Source of the DNA: Candidatus Cloacimonadota bacterium
GTDB lineage: Bacteria; Cloacimonadota; Cloacimonadia; Cloacimonadales; TCS61
NCBI GenBank assembly: GCA_021157525.1
Contig: JAGGWK010000032.1
Location: forward strand, 1-58,835
Direction of reading: 5' to 3'
DNA length: 58,835 nucleotides
In this document: positions 1 to 7,814 of the stretch, in pieces
Numbering within the stretch: position 1 is the first letter of the stretch
Layout: the number at the start of each line of letters is the position of its first letter
Translations under genes and position numbers: made by a program
The notes under the pieces: model-generated
What the model saw: only the letters and a program-made list of their open reading frames with translations
Databases searched by the model: none
What the model was told of the DNA's origin: nothing

Positions 1-480
1 GAACGTATAGACTTGTCCTAATCCCATAGAACAGTCCTTCAGGATTCCACAGGTCAAGAGCCTCGCAGAGGTTTTGGGGTAAGTCGTTTTATTCATGTAA
101 TAGGTATCGCCTTAACACATGATCACCTGAGTTATACCTTCGTCATGTGACAAATGCCAAGGCTGGAGAAATTCTCCCAAAAACGCCCTGAAGGTCGTCA
201 AGTAGTATGAGAGTATATCTATCCTGGACCTGAAGACCCAGGCAATTGAATGCCGGGATAAATCCTTGCGACTTACCTTTGAAAAAGATCATAAACAGCT
301 TTTCTTAACCGAATAAGTGATGTCGCTTGCGGGGTCAATGTAATGCAGAATAAAAATGGGGAAATCGGTTTTTTTTTGCACCAACGATGTTTTTTCTGGA
401 GCAGTTCCAACAGTAGTTTCAGTTTTTCGATTGTGGAACGACGACTACTCCCATCTCAAATCACTCTGACATTACGAAGA
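1..480 (-). pseudogene. Decayed gene remnant(s), several frameshifts, runs off the left edge
   Basis: No intact ORF exists here, yet the minus strand gives protein-like stretches in changing frames. One is open from about 455 to 273 (STIEKLKLLLELLQKKHRW...), another continues further left (GKSQGFIPAFNCLG...), and a third runs from about 92 to the edge (DLPQNLCEALDLWNPEGLFY...). None has a credible start, and they are separated by stops, so this looks like a gene broken by frameshifts. I do not recognise the family; a transposase or phage-type gene is possible. No RNA gene is visible. The piece at the very edge could alternatively be the 5' part of a live gene outside the window. Confidence 0.4.
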
Positions 481-508
481 TGTTGAATTTTTTTTAACCA
501 TAAAGAAA

Positions 509-537
509 CCCTGTGGAAGAGGGGACAAACCACAGGG
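509..537 (-). terminator. Intrinsic terminator of the short DUF4097 gene
   Basis: An 8-bp perfect stem (CCCTGTGG / CCACAGGG) with a 13-nt loop. Read on the minus strand it is followed by TTTCTTTA. It lies about 20 nt beyond the stop of the gene at 558-1058, which suggests that gene's 3' end is genuine. Confidence 0.7.
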
Positions 538-557
538 CGTTTTGGGATCTGGAAAGC

Positions 558-1058
558 TCAGATGTTTGTAAGGAGTTCTTCAGAAGTTTGAGCAAGCACA
601 TCCCTGAGCACCAGTCTACCATCGGTTTTTACGTTGGTAATGAAAAGGTTTTCCGGCACATAGATAGTGTAATGTACAGTGATACTCTGCAATTTATAAG
701 GATTTTTTGTTTCTATCACAATGGAAGCACTCTTGGCTGTGATGATAATACCAACCTGTTTGAGATTTTCTTTGCAGGTGTCGCACAGCTTCTTGGCTTC
801 TACCTTCATGTAGGGTTTATCCCAACCGATTATCCGTACATTACCCTGTTTGTTTATAACAGTTAGCGACATTGCTTTCTTCACGGGAATAGTATCGACA
901 AATTTCTCGTATCCATGGCTACCTCTTCCAAAACCGGTGCCGGGAATCCCCGAGGAAAATGGTCTATATTCTGGCTCAAAACGATAGGTAGCGTTTATAA
1001 GCGAAAAGACGGGTAACGAAATCGAAACTAAAAGTAATGCACACATAATTGCTTTCAT
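558..1058 (-). CDS. Secreted DUF4097-like (putative adhesin) protein, short form
   Basis: The 166-residue product begins with a signal peptide (MKAIMCALLLVSISLPVFS) and is probably exported. From about residue 62 it carries a DUF4097-type beta-helix unit (VINKQGNVRIIGWDKPYMKV). This aligns clearly with the domain in the 461-aa gene at 30528 (VDNQNGNITILNWDEKYIDI), so the two are paralogues. The domain stops early, after one or two beta-coil repeats, so it may be a C-terminally truncated copy. However, a terminator sits just behind the stop. The start is well supported by AAGGAGG seven bases before the ATG. Function is unknown; DUF4097 proteins are often tied to envelope stress systems. Confidence 0.72.
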   Translation of the reverse strand: MKAIMCALLLVSISLPVFSLINATYRFEPEYRPFSSGIPGTGFGRGSHGYEKFVDTIPVKKAMSLTVINKQGNVRIIGWDKPYMKVEAKKLCDTCKENLKQVGIIITAKSASIVIETKNPYKLQSITVHYTIYVPENLFITNVKTDGRLVLRDVLAQTSEELLTNI

Positions 1059-1081
1059 AATAACCTCCTTGAAAGACTCAC

Positions 1082-1109
1082 GTTATAGTCCCGCAATTGG
1101 TGTGCCAAA
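1082..1109 (-). promoter_or_regulatory. Candidate promoter of the short DUF4097 gene
   Basis: On the minus strand TTTGGC and TATAAC are separated by 16 nt, about 25-30 nt before the ribosome binding site. The -10 is good and the -35 weak. Confidence 0.4.
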
Positions 1110-1246
1110 CAGAGAAGGGAGGAAATAACGGCGGGAATTACCACCGAAAGCCCTTACCCCTGAATTCTTTGCAAAAAGGACGTTATCACTTTGATATAAC
1201 CCTGGGATTGCAGGCATCTATTTGATAATGTACGGAAACGAAAACA

Positions 1247-1271
1247 GCGGACAATTTCAATAACTGTCCGC
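1247..1271. repeat. Inverted repeat (hairpin) beside the Fis-type remnant
   Basis: GCGGACA and TGTCCGC are separated by 11 nt. The pairing extends outward by three more pairs past one A/A mismatch. It has no flanking T-run, so it is not a typical terminator. It lies just before the remnant at 1276. Confidence 0.45.
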
Positions 1272-1275
1272 AGTT

Positions 1276-1433
1276 ATGTACAGTAGCCTTCGCCAGGGTG
1301 CGCCCATTATCACCAAAGAAACCATGGAATTTTCGGGAAATGTGCAGAAAAAAGCAGCCGAACTTTTTGCAATCACACCATACACATTGAGCGTAAGCTC
1401 AAACGGATGAAGGAGCAAACTACCAGCTTTTGA
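1276..1433 (+). pseudogene. Frameshifted remnant of a Fis-type helix-turn-helix (C-terminus of a sigma-54 activator)
   Basis: Reading from ATG 1276 gives NVQKKAAELFAITPYT. A one-base frame change then gives ERKLKRMKEQ and a stop at 1431-1433. Joined, this is the usual Fis-family DNA-binding pattern that ends NtrC-type activators (KAAELLGI...TL.RKLK). No AAA+ domain is present upstream, so only the end of a former gene survives. The match to the family is from memory; the frame change is seen directly. Confidence 0.5.
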
Positions 1434-1479
1434 TGATGACCCATGCTGGCATCGCTTCCGATTGCTAGATAATAAAAAG

Positions 1480-1507
1480 ACGAGAACGACCTGGCGGTCA
1501 TTCTCGT
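1480..1507 (-). terminator. Intrinsic terminator, minus strand
   Basis: The stem ACGAGAA-c-GACC / GGTC-a-TTCTCGT has a TGGC loop. Read on the minus strand it is followed by CTTTTTATTAT. It would end transcription from the ORF at 1535-1768. Confidence 0.65.
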
Positions 1508-1534
1508 TGGTACTGGCAGACATACTTGTCCACA

Positions 1535-1768
1535 CTATATCACAGGGAAAGCTCCCTGTTTCTTCACTTGCATTTTCTGTGTCTTTGAGAACTTTTCACT
1601 TTCTTGCAAACCGATAAATCTCGCAGCATCTTCATGGTTTTCACCACTTCGCCGCACTTTTAGTTCAATAAGCTTCATTTCACACTTTTCAAGGATGAGA
1701 ATATTCATTTCAATCTCGCGCCCCAAATTATCTGTTGCCTTGTCTAAATTGCTAAAAATCGATGTCAA
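1535..1768 (-). pseudogene. Fragment resembling the nuclease-like C-terminus of a DUF4143 ATPase
   Basis: This 77-codon ORF has no clear ribosome binding site. It contains GREIEMNILILEKCEMKLIE followed by LKV, a spacing reminiscent of the PD-(D/E)XK-like end of AAA ATPases of the DUF4143 group (acidic residue, then ExK). A terminator lies about 30 nt downstream. The rest of such a protein is absent upstream, so it is most likely the tail of a deleted gene. The assignment is tentative. Confidence 0.35.
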
Positions 1769-1780
1769 GAAGAAATATTG

Positions 1781-1945
1781 ATGGCGTTGGACGAAAAATT
1801 AGACAAGTCTCCATTTTACAATGTTTTTCACTACGCCCATAGTGCCCGAGATTTTTCTCTCCTGTCGCTGATTAAACAGCCATTGATCGCAGAAGAATTA
1901 GCCGGATGCAATCCCGCAATACCAATAGGATATTTTGCGATTTGA
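1781..1945 (+). pseudogene. Small ORF or gene fragment upstream of threonine aldolase
   Basis: This 54-aa ORF (MALDEKLDKSPFYNVFHYAH...) is too short for the ORF track. It has protein-like composition but no good ribosome binding site. Its end overlaps the -35 element of the promoter for the next gene. I recognise no domain. It fits the decayed character of the surrounding 1-1950 region but could be a small gene. Confidence 0.25.
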
Positions 1946-1969
1946 CAGCTTTTATCACCTCTGTAAATT
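1942..1969 (+). promoter_or_regulatory. Candidate promoter for the threonine aldolase gene
   Basis: A perfect TTGACA (1942-1947), a 16-nt spacer and TAAATT (1964-1969) lie about 28 nt before the start codon. Confidence 0.55.
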
Positions 1970-1996
1970 CGTTCAAAAAGAATATTGGAGGTAATT

Positions 1997-3019
1997 ATGA
2001 AACGCGGTTTTGCCAGCGATAACAATGCCGGAGCGCATCCATCCGTGCTTACTGCCATCCGGAAAATAAATAGCGGGCACATGATAGGATACGGTGATGA
2101 TCCTGTAACCGCAGAAGCCATCCAGCTACTGAAAGGCGCTTTTGGCCAACAGACAGAAGCGTTTTTTTGCTACAACGGTACCGGCGCCAATGTGCTCAGT
2201 CTCAATGCTTTCACCCAATCCTATCACTCGATAATCTGTGCCGAAACGGCCCATATAAATGTGGATGAATGCGGCGCTCCCGAGAAATTTACCGGCTGTA
2301 AAGTGATCGCCATCCCCACCCAAAACGGCAAGATCGCTCCGAAAGCTATCAAGCCCTGGCTTCATGGCTTTGGCTTTGAGCACCACTCTCAGCCCGGCAT
2401 CATCACCATTACCCAAACCACCGAATTAGGTACGGTGTATCGTCCCCAGGAGATTCGGGAATTGGCAGATTTTGCCCATACATACAACATGAAGCTCCAC
2501 ATGGATGGCGCCCGCCTGAGCAATGCCGCAGCCTTCCTTGATCTACCGCTACAAGCCATCACCACCGATTGCGGCGTGGACGTGCTCTCCTTTGGCCTTA
2601 CAAAAAACGGAGGCATCTTTGGGGAAGCCGTCGTTTTCCTCAATAGCCAGGTGCCGAAGGGCTTTAAATATTTCCGCAAACAAAGCACACAGCTGCATTC
2701 CAAAATGCGCTTCATCAGCGCCCAATATTGCGCTCTTCTGGAAAACGATCTATGGTTGAAAAATGCAGCCCATGCCAATGAAATGGCCCAAATCCTCCGT
2801 AACTCTCTGGCGGATATCCCCGGGATAACCATCACCCAGCCGGTAGAATCAAACGGCGTTTTCGCCATCGTGCCACCCCACATCATCGAGCCGCTGATGA
2901 AGGATTTTTTCTTCTATATGTGGGATGAACACCGCAACGAAGTACGCTGGATGACCTCCTTCGACACCACCACCAAAGACATCGAGGACTTCGTGACCCG
3001 CATCAAAGAGCTGCTTTAG
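1997..3019 (+). CDS. ltaE: Low-specificity L-threonine aldolase
   Basis: This 340-aa pyridoxal-phosphate enzyme of fold type I probably splits L-threonine or L-allo-threonine into glycine and acetaldehyde. Family signatures are SDNNAGAHPSV at the N-terminus, the HMDGARLSNAA segment that holds the cofactor-binding Asp, and LSFGLTKNGG with the Schiff-base lysine. Length is normal. The ORF track begins at TTG 1985, but GGAGG at 1987-1991 sits correctly before ATG 1997, so I use that start. It has its own promoter and stands alone; downstream are a long palindrome and a terminator. Confidence 0.93.
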   Translation: MKRGFASDNNAGAHPSVLTAIRKINSGHMIGYGDDPVTAEAIQLLKGAFGQQTEAFFCYNGTGANVLSLNAFTQSYHSIICAETAHINVDECGAPEKFTGCKVIAIPTQNGKIAPKAIKPWLHGFGFEHHSQPGIITITQTTELGTVYRPQEIRELADFAHTYNMKLHMDGARLSNAAAFLDLPLQAITTDCGVDVLSFGLTKNGGIFGEAVVFLNSQVPKGFKYFRKQSTQLHSKMRFISAQYCALLENDLWLKNAAHANEMAQILRNSLADIPGITITQPVESNGVFAIVPPHIIEPLMKDFFFYMWDEHRNEVRWMTSFDTTTKDIEDFVTRIKELL

Positions 3020-3092
3020 TCATGGATGCATACTCCTGATTGTTGCGCTGTGCATGATACGGTATATTTATGGTCACACCTGGACTTGTCCA

Positions 3093-3114
3093 CCCCTTGA
3101 GCATGCTCAAGGGG
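3093..3114. repeat. 22-bp perfect palindrome
   Basis: The arms CCCCTTGAGCA / TGCTCAAGGGG meet without a spacer. There is no T-run on either side, so it is unlikely to be a simple terminator. It lies in the 265-bp gap between ltaE and ftsY. Confidence 0.6.
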
Positions 3115-3154
3115 AGTAGCGTTGTTACCAGATGTGAGACAGTTACTCTTTTTT

Positions 3155-3188
3155 CGTCCCAGCGCTCTGCGCAGGGACGTGTTTTTTG
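3155..3188 (+). terminator. Terminator downstream of ltaE
   Basis: The stem CGTCCC-a-GCGC / GCGC-a-GGGACG has a TCT loop and is followed by TGTTTTTTGG. It lies 135 nt beyond the ltaE stop, on the same strand. Confidence 0.7.
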
Positions 3189-3242
3189 GTCTCTCTGTTT
3201 TAAGACGACCCCGATCAGTTAATTGGATTTTCTAAAATAAAA

Positions 3243-3264
3243 GAGCCGGTTTTTCAACCGGCTC
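3243..3264 (-). terminator. Terminator of ftsY
   Basis: A 9-bp perfect stem GAGCCGGTT / AACCGGCTC with a 4-nt loop. On the minus strand it is followed by TTTTATTTTAG. It lies just past the ftsY stop. Confidence 0.85.
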
Positions 3265-3284
3265 GTATCGTAGCTATTTAGTAT

Positions 3285-4376
3285 CTACGCAAAAAGCGCA
3301 TCGACAAACTCTTCGGCCACAAAGTCCCGCAGATCTTCCTGAGCTTCCCCTACACCGATCAGTTTTACCGGGATGCGGAGTTGGTGCTTGATGCCGATAA
3401 CAATGCCACCTTTGGCAGTGCCATCCAGCTTGGTAAGAACGAGACCCGTAAGGGTAGTCGCCTTATCAAACATCTGAGCCTGAGTAATAGCATTTTGTCC
3501 GGTGGTTGCGTCGATCACCAGCAGAGTTTCATGAGGTCCGTCGGGAATCACCTTTTTGATTGTGCGGGTGATTTTCCCCAGCTCATTCATCAGGTTTACC
3601 TTGGTGTGCTGCCGTCCTGCGGTATCAATGAGTACCACATCCACATTACGGGCTTTGGCGGCCATCACGCCGTCATACACCACAGCCGAAGGATCGGCGC
3701 CATGCTGATGCTTGACGATATCCACTCCGGCACGATCGGCCCATATGCCCAGCTGCTCTATGGCGGCAGCACGGAAGGTATCGGCGGCAACTAAAAGCAC
3801 CGACTTCCCGCTGTCTTTCAAACGCTTGGCCAATTTTCCGATGGTTGTGGTTTTCCCCACGCCGTTTACCCCAGTCACCAAAACCACATAGGGCTTTTTC
3901 GCTTCATTCACCACAAAGCCATGATCAGTGCCGGCATATTCCTCTACCATCATGGCAAACATGATGTCATGAAGCCGTTTCTGGACGTCATCGGTAGTGG
4001 TTATTGTTTTGGTATGGATGTCTTCACGCAGCTGTTCAATGATGTCCATGCTTGTCTGCACGCCAATATCGGCTTGCATCATAAGCTCTTCCATCTGCTC
4101 CAGCAGATCATCATCCACTTTTCCCCGCAGATTTATCAGCTCGGCCAGTTTCCCGATGAAACCACTTTTTGTTTTGGCCAATTTTATGCGGAGAGATTCG
4201 GGCTTCGCTGCTTTAACTGGTTTTTCTACTTTTTCTTTGAGTTCCTCACCTGCAGCGTTGGTCAAGGCATCTGATTTTGCGACATTTTCCCGTTGTTTGC
4301 GAACGGCAATGATGATAATAGCAACGATAGCAATAGCGACCGCTGCTGCGATGATATACATTAAATTCTGTTCCAC
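3285..4376 (-). CDS. ftsY: Signal recognition particle receptor FtsY
   Basis: FtsY receives SRP-bound ribosomes at the inner membrane and delivers nascent membrane proteins to the Sec translocon. The 363-aa protein has an N-terminal membrane anchor (residues 5-25, IIAAAVAIAIVAIIIIAV), a short acidic/basic linker, then the N and G domains. Visible GTPase motifs are GVNGVGKTTT (P-loop), DTAGRQ (G3) and TKLDGTAKGG (G4). The true transmembrane anchor, rather than the long acidic region of E. coli FtsY, is common outside Proteobacteria. It lies behind rpsT, separated by a terminator, so some expression may come by read-through. Confidence 0.96.
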   Translation of the reverse strand: MEQNLMYIIAAAVAIAIVAIIIIAVRKQRENVAKSDALTNAAGEELKEKVEKPVKAAKPESLRIKLAKTKSGFIGKLAELINLRGKVDDDLLEQMEELMMQADIGVQTSMDIIEQLREDIHTKTITTTDDVQKRLHDIMFAMMVEEYAGTDHGFVVNEAKKPYVVLVTGVNGVGKTTTIGKLAKRLKDSGKSVLLVAADTFRAAAIEQLGIWADRAGVDIVKHQHGADPSAVVYDGVMAAKARNVDVVLIDTAGRQHTKVNLMNELGKITRTIKKVIPDGPHETLLVIDATTGQNAITQAQMFDKATTLTGLVLTKLDGTAKGGIVIGIKHQLRIPVKLIGVGEAQEDLRDFVAEEFVDALFA

Positions 4377-4386
4377 TATTTCTCCT

Positions 4387-4413
4387 AAAAAAAAAGGCAG
4401 GCTAATGCCTGCC
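4387..4413 (-). terminator. Terminator between rpsT and ftsY
   Basis: The stem GGCAGGC / GCCTGCC with loop TAAT is followed on the minus strand by nine T residues. It lies just after rpsT and immediately before the ftsY start, so it may attenuate rather than fully separate the two genes. Confidence 0.8.
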
Positions 4414-4429
4414 TGATAGTTTGTTCCTG

Positions 4430-4702
4430 CTACTCTGCAGCAACTGCGTTTTTCTCTTTGTTAAAGTACGCGGCCAGTCGCGCTTTACGACGCGAAGCGG
4501 TACGTTTGTGAATAATGTTGCGTTTTGCAGCTTTGTCCAATTCAGAATAGACTTCCTGCAACAGTCTTTCCTTTTCTTCCACAGGCATTTCTGAGTGCAT
4601 CTTTTTTGACAAAGTCTTAATTGTCATGATAACGTAATGATTGCGTGCGTGGCGTTTCTTTTCCTGACGCAACCGTTTTTCACAGGATTTATGGTTCGGC
4701 AT
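4430..4702 (-). CDS. rpsT: 30S ribosomal protein bS20
   Basis: The 90-aa, strongly basic, all-helical protein binds 16S rRNA in the body of the small subunit. It shows the bS20 pattern: MPNHKSCEKRLRQ with a basic N-terminus, a central helix, and KAAKRNIIHKRTASRRKARL near the C-terminus. Length fits the family. A GGAGG precedes the ATG, and a TTGACA promoter lies about 55 nt upstream. Confidence 0.95.
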   Translation of the reverse strand: MPNHKSCEKRLRQEKKRHARNHYVIMTIKTLSKKMHSEMPVEEKERLLQEVYSELDKAAKRNIIHKRTASRRKARLAAYFNKEKNAVAAE

Positions 4703-4733
4703 CCTTCCTCCATTTATTTAATCTTCTGCGTCA

Positions 4734-4760
4734 AACATAGTTAGCGACTTATTCTGTCAA
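4734..4760 (-). promoter_or_regulatory. Candidate promoter of rpsT
   Basis: On the minus strand TTGACA and TATGTT are separated by 15 nt. The -35 is perfect and the spacing short. The remaining 4761-4934 gap holds homopolymer runs and two GGATGCA sites, with no gene. Confidence 0.45.
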
Positions 4761-4934
4761 AACTTTTTTTCTTTTTTTTTTGCCACCCATCTTCCCCACC
4801 CCCTTACCAGGGATGGATGGATGCATAGTATCGGCAAGTCTGGTATATGTTTAGTGGCTTTACCATGTCTTTGGCAGGATGCAAAAAACGATCCATTCCG
4901 GGGAGCCTGTACACTCCGCCTGCACAAAATAGCA

Positions 4935-6047
4935 CTACTGCATCTGGTCAAATTTCGCCTTAAAATTCTCAATTTCGCTGACAATGGAGCGAGCAAGTTT
5001 GTTCTGGTGGGCAGATGAAATCAATTTTTTTTCTTCATCGGGATTTGTCATGAACCCCAGCTCAATAAGAACCGCTGGCATATAAGCACCCCGCAACACA
5101 TAAAAGTTTGCCTGCTTCACCCCCCGATTCCGTGCGGAAGTAGCCTGTACCAGGTGTGACTGGATTTTCGTCGCCATCTGATAGCTCTCTTCAAGGTGCT
5201 CATTTTGCGCCATATCAGCCAAAATCAGAGCCACATCATCATATTTTTGAACGGCTGCAGAGCCGCCTTCATATTCATACACCACAGAGTTTTCCAATGC
5301 TTCCACAGCTCGGGCTTCATCGGTTTTTGCCGTCGAAAGATAAAACACTTCAATCCCTCGCACCTTGCTATTTCGATGAGCATTACAATGGATGGAGATG
5401 AAAAGATCGGCATCCTTTTTGTTGGCAAATTCGGTACGGGACTGCAGCGAGACAAATTTGTCCTTTGATCTGGTGAGAAGCACTTCCACATCCAGCTCTT
5501 TTTCCAAAAGGGCTTTCACTTTTTTGGCCACCTGCAATGCAACATCCTTTTCAAAATGACGCTTGGAATAGCCGATAGCTCCAGGATCTTTGCCGCCATG
5601 TCCGGGGTCTATCACGATTCGTCTTATGGAATTATCCACCGGAAAATCGGCTACCACCGTCCCGCCATGATAGCGAATATGCTCGGGAAGCACCGCAGGC
5701 AACAGTGTGGTGATAAATTCCAGAGGCAACATGATTTTGCTTTTGTATTGCAATGCCGGATGTGATATATTGTACACCTTGTCGTGATACTTCACATAGG
5801 ATGATTCCAACAGCACGATAAGTTGCTGATTGTAGAGGTTTATGTTCACCCGCCCGTCCAGCACATCCACATGAATAATTGCGCTGAAAGCCTTGTTGAG
5901 TTCATAGACATTGAAATAGTCCACTCCCAGGATGGTGGTCGTTACTATCGCTTCCGAGGTACGCTGTGAGTTATATTCAACCCGCAAAGACGCACTGAGG
6001 GTAACGATGCAAAAAAGCAGTGAGATAACAATTCCAAACTTTTTCAT
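4935..6047 (-). CDS. N-acetylmuramoyl-L-alanine amidase (Amidase_3) with copper-amine-oxidase-like N-terminal domain
   Basis: This secreted 370-aa enzyme probably cuts the amide bond between N-acetylmuramic acid and the peptide stem of peptidoglycan. It has a signal peptide (residues 1-20) and a stalk-type domain at about 35-125 resembling copper amine oxidase N-terminal repeats, which often bind cell wall. The zinc amidase domain runs from about 140: VIDPGHGGKDPGA (zinc His), an EKDVAL glutamate, SIHCNAH (second His) and LIELGFMTNPDE with the catalytic Glu. The role in daughter-cell separation or wall turnover is inferred. It is a separate unit between the rpsT promoter region and the rnf operon. 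Confidence 0.92.
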   Translation of the reverse strand: MKKFGIVISLLFCIVTLSASLRVEYNSQRTSEAIVTTTILGVDYFNVYELNKAFSAIIHVDVLDGRVNINLYNQQLIVLLESSYVKYHDKVYNISHPALQYKSKIMLPLEFITTLLPAVLPEHIRYHGGTVVADFPVDNSIRRIVIDPGHGGKDPGAIGYSKRHFEKDVALQVAKKVKALLEKELDVEVLLTRSKDKFVSLQSRTEFANKKDADLFISIHCNAHRNSKVRGIEVFYLSTAKTDEARAVEALENSVVYEYEGGSAAVQKYDDVALILADMAQNEHLEESYQMATKIQSHLVQATSARNRGVKQANFYVLRGAYMPAVLIELGFMTNPDEEKKLISSAHQNKLARSIVSEIENFKAKFDQMQ

Positions 6048-6421
6048 AATACTCCTGTTTTGTAATGATGCGGCAACAATTCAGTCGTTGTAAAAACCTT
6101 TTGCTTCCATAGATTTATAGCATTTATGACTTCATACCGATGCCATCACCTGACAGTCCAGACACCCGAAAGATTTTCCCCGATAATGTCCTGCATCTGA
6201 AAGCCCCTCTGAACAAAGCAATCAAAAATGCCGCCAACAGTAACAGGAAAAACGTTTGTGCTCTAACGTATCCGATTTCATCAACTTCTCTTTCACATTT
6301 TTTCATGATGCAGGTTCCAAATGCACATCTTTTTTGTCTAGATTATTCTTGGCGATTGAGGAACCTCAGATACCAATGAAATCCAAAAAAATACTTGCTC
6401 TAAAATTGCTGAACGGAAATG
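6048..6421. other. Gap between amidase and rnfC; one doubtful small ORF
   Basis: About 370 bp without a convincing gene. A 60-codon minus-strand ORF (6124-6306) has a hydrophobic stretch (FFLLLLAAFLIALF) but no ribosome binding site, so I leave it uncalled. No hairpin with a T-run or RNA motif was recognised. The rnf promoter follows. Confidence 0.4.
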
Positions 6422-6451
6422 TTGTTTCCCGTTGGAAAATTTGTGTATATT
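6422..6451 (+). promoter_or_regulatory. Candidate promoter of the rnf operon
   Basis: TTGTTT, an 18-nt spacer and TATATT lie shortly before AGGGAG and the rnfC start. The 5' leader would be only about 15 nt. Confidence 0.45.
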
Positions 6452-6471
6452 AAAGATTATAGGGAGTTACT

Positions 6472-7797
6472 ATGGGTTTAAAATCATTTCCCGGAGGAAT
6501 TCATCCTCATGATGAAAAACACTACTCCAAAGATGCTCCTATCGAAGTGATGCCGTTACCGGCAAAAGTCGTGATACCTCTGTCTCAGCACATCGGCGCT
6601 CCATCAAAACCGATCGTGAAAGTGGGAGATGAAGTAAAAACCGGCCAGGTAATCAGTGAAGCAGGTGGGTTTGTATCCATCCCGATGCACGCCTCAATTA
6701 CCGGAAAAATCACCAAGATAGCAGCATACCCGCATCCCACCGGAACCACCCAGATGGCAGTGGAAATCACCGGTAATGGAACGGATGAATGGGTAGAATT
6801 AACCGATACGAAAGAGTACATACAGCTTTCTCCAGATGAAATGAAAGCACGAATATCTGCTGCAGGCGTCTGCGGGATGGGTGGCGCAGGATTTCCCACC
6901 CATGTAAAATTATCACCGCCGCCAGAGAAACCCATCGACACCATCGTGCTGAACGGCGTGGAGTGTGAGCCATTCCTCACCGCCGATTACCGCATCATGC
7001 TGGAGCAGGCAGACTTTATCATTAATGGACTCGAGATTCTGATGAAGATCACCGGCGCAACCCGTGGCCTGATAGGCATAGAGGCAAACAAGCCCGATGC
7101 CATAAAATTGCTGAAAACAAAATGCGCATCCAAACAGGGAATATCTGTGGTTGGATGCAAATTGCGCTATCCCCAGGGTGCTGAAAAACAGCTGATCTAC
7201 GCTACCACAAAACGGCGGGTACCCAATAAAGGCGGACTCCCCATGGATGTTGGTGTGGTAGTGCAAAATGTAGGAACGGCCATCGCCATCTACGAAGCAG
7301 TGCGTTACAAAAAACCCCTCATCGAGCGGGTGATCACCGTTACCGGAAAAATAGTAAAAAATCCAAAAAATCTCAAAGCCAGAATCGGCACAATGTACGG
7401 AGAATTGCTGGAATATTGCGGCGGCACCACCGAAGAGATCGGCAAAGTAATTTCCGGTGGGCCCATGATGGGATTTGCCATTCCTACTCTGGATACTCCC
7501 ATGACCAAGGGCAGCAGCGGTCTTCTGATCTTTAATGCTGCCGAAGCTCACAAGGATGTGGAACACACCTGCCTCCGTTGCGGTCGCTGTGTGGACATCT
7601 GCCCCATGAATCTGGCTCCCAGTATTATCGCAAACAGCGTAAAATATAAAGATTGGGATGCAGCCCAGAAATTTGGCGTGATGGATTGCATCAAATGCGG
7701 TAGTTGCGCCTATGTATGCCCGGCACACATCAAATTGATTCAGTGGATTGACATTGGCAAGCTGGAAGTCGGCAAACGACTCCGCGCACAAAAATAG
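6472..7797 (+). CDS. rnfC: Rnf complex subunit RnfC
   Basis: RnfC is the peripheral NADH/flavin and iron-sulfur subunit of the Rnf complex, which couples ferredoxin:NAD+ electron transfer to Na+ or H+ pumping. The 441-aa protein has the barrel-sandwich start GGIHPHDEKHYS and a glycine-rich nucleotide-binding region (GVCGMGGAGFPTHVK). Two 4Fe-4S motifs follow (CLRCGRCVDICP and CIKCGSCAYVCP). It lacks the long Ala/Lys tail of enterobacterial RnfC. First gene of rnfCDGEAB, preceded by AGGGAG. Confidence 0.96.
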   Translation: MGLKSFPGGIHPHDEKHYSKDAPIEVMPLPAKVVIPLSQHIGAPSKPIVKVGDEVKTGQVISEAGGFVSIPMHASITGKITKIAAYPHPTGTTQMAVEITGNGTDEWVELTDTKEYIQLSPDEMKARISAAGVCGMGGAGFPTHVKLSPPPEKPIDTIVLNGVECEPFLTADYRIMLEQADFIINGLEILMKITGATRGLIGIEANKPDAIKLLKTKCASKQGISVVGCKLRYPQGAEKQLIYATTKRRVPNKGGLPMDVGVVVQNVGTAIAIYEAVRYKKPLIERVITVTGKIVKNPKNLKARIGTMYGELLEYCGGTTEEIGKVISGGPMMGFAIPTLDTPMTKGSSGLLIFNAAEAHKDVEHTCLRCGRCVDICPMNLAPSIIANSVKYKDWDAAQKFGVMDCIKCGSCAYVCPAHIKLIQWIDIGKLEVGKRLRAQK

Positions 7798-7814
7798 GGA
7801 TCTGGAGGATATAT

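Noticed and set aside
1257-1535. 92-aa minus-strand ORF
   Set aside because: No ribosome binding site or protein-like pattern; the plus strand here holds the Fis-type remnant.
4811-4825. GGAT repeats (GGATGGATGG) as a microsatellite
   Set aside because: Only three units; treated as part of the GGATGCA site.
6124-6306. 60-aa minus-strand ORF with a hydrophobic stretch upstream of rnfC
   Set aside because: No ribosome binding site and no recognisable domain; noted in the gap entry only.
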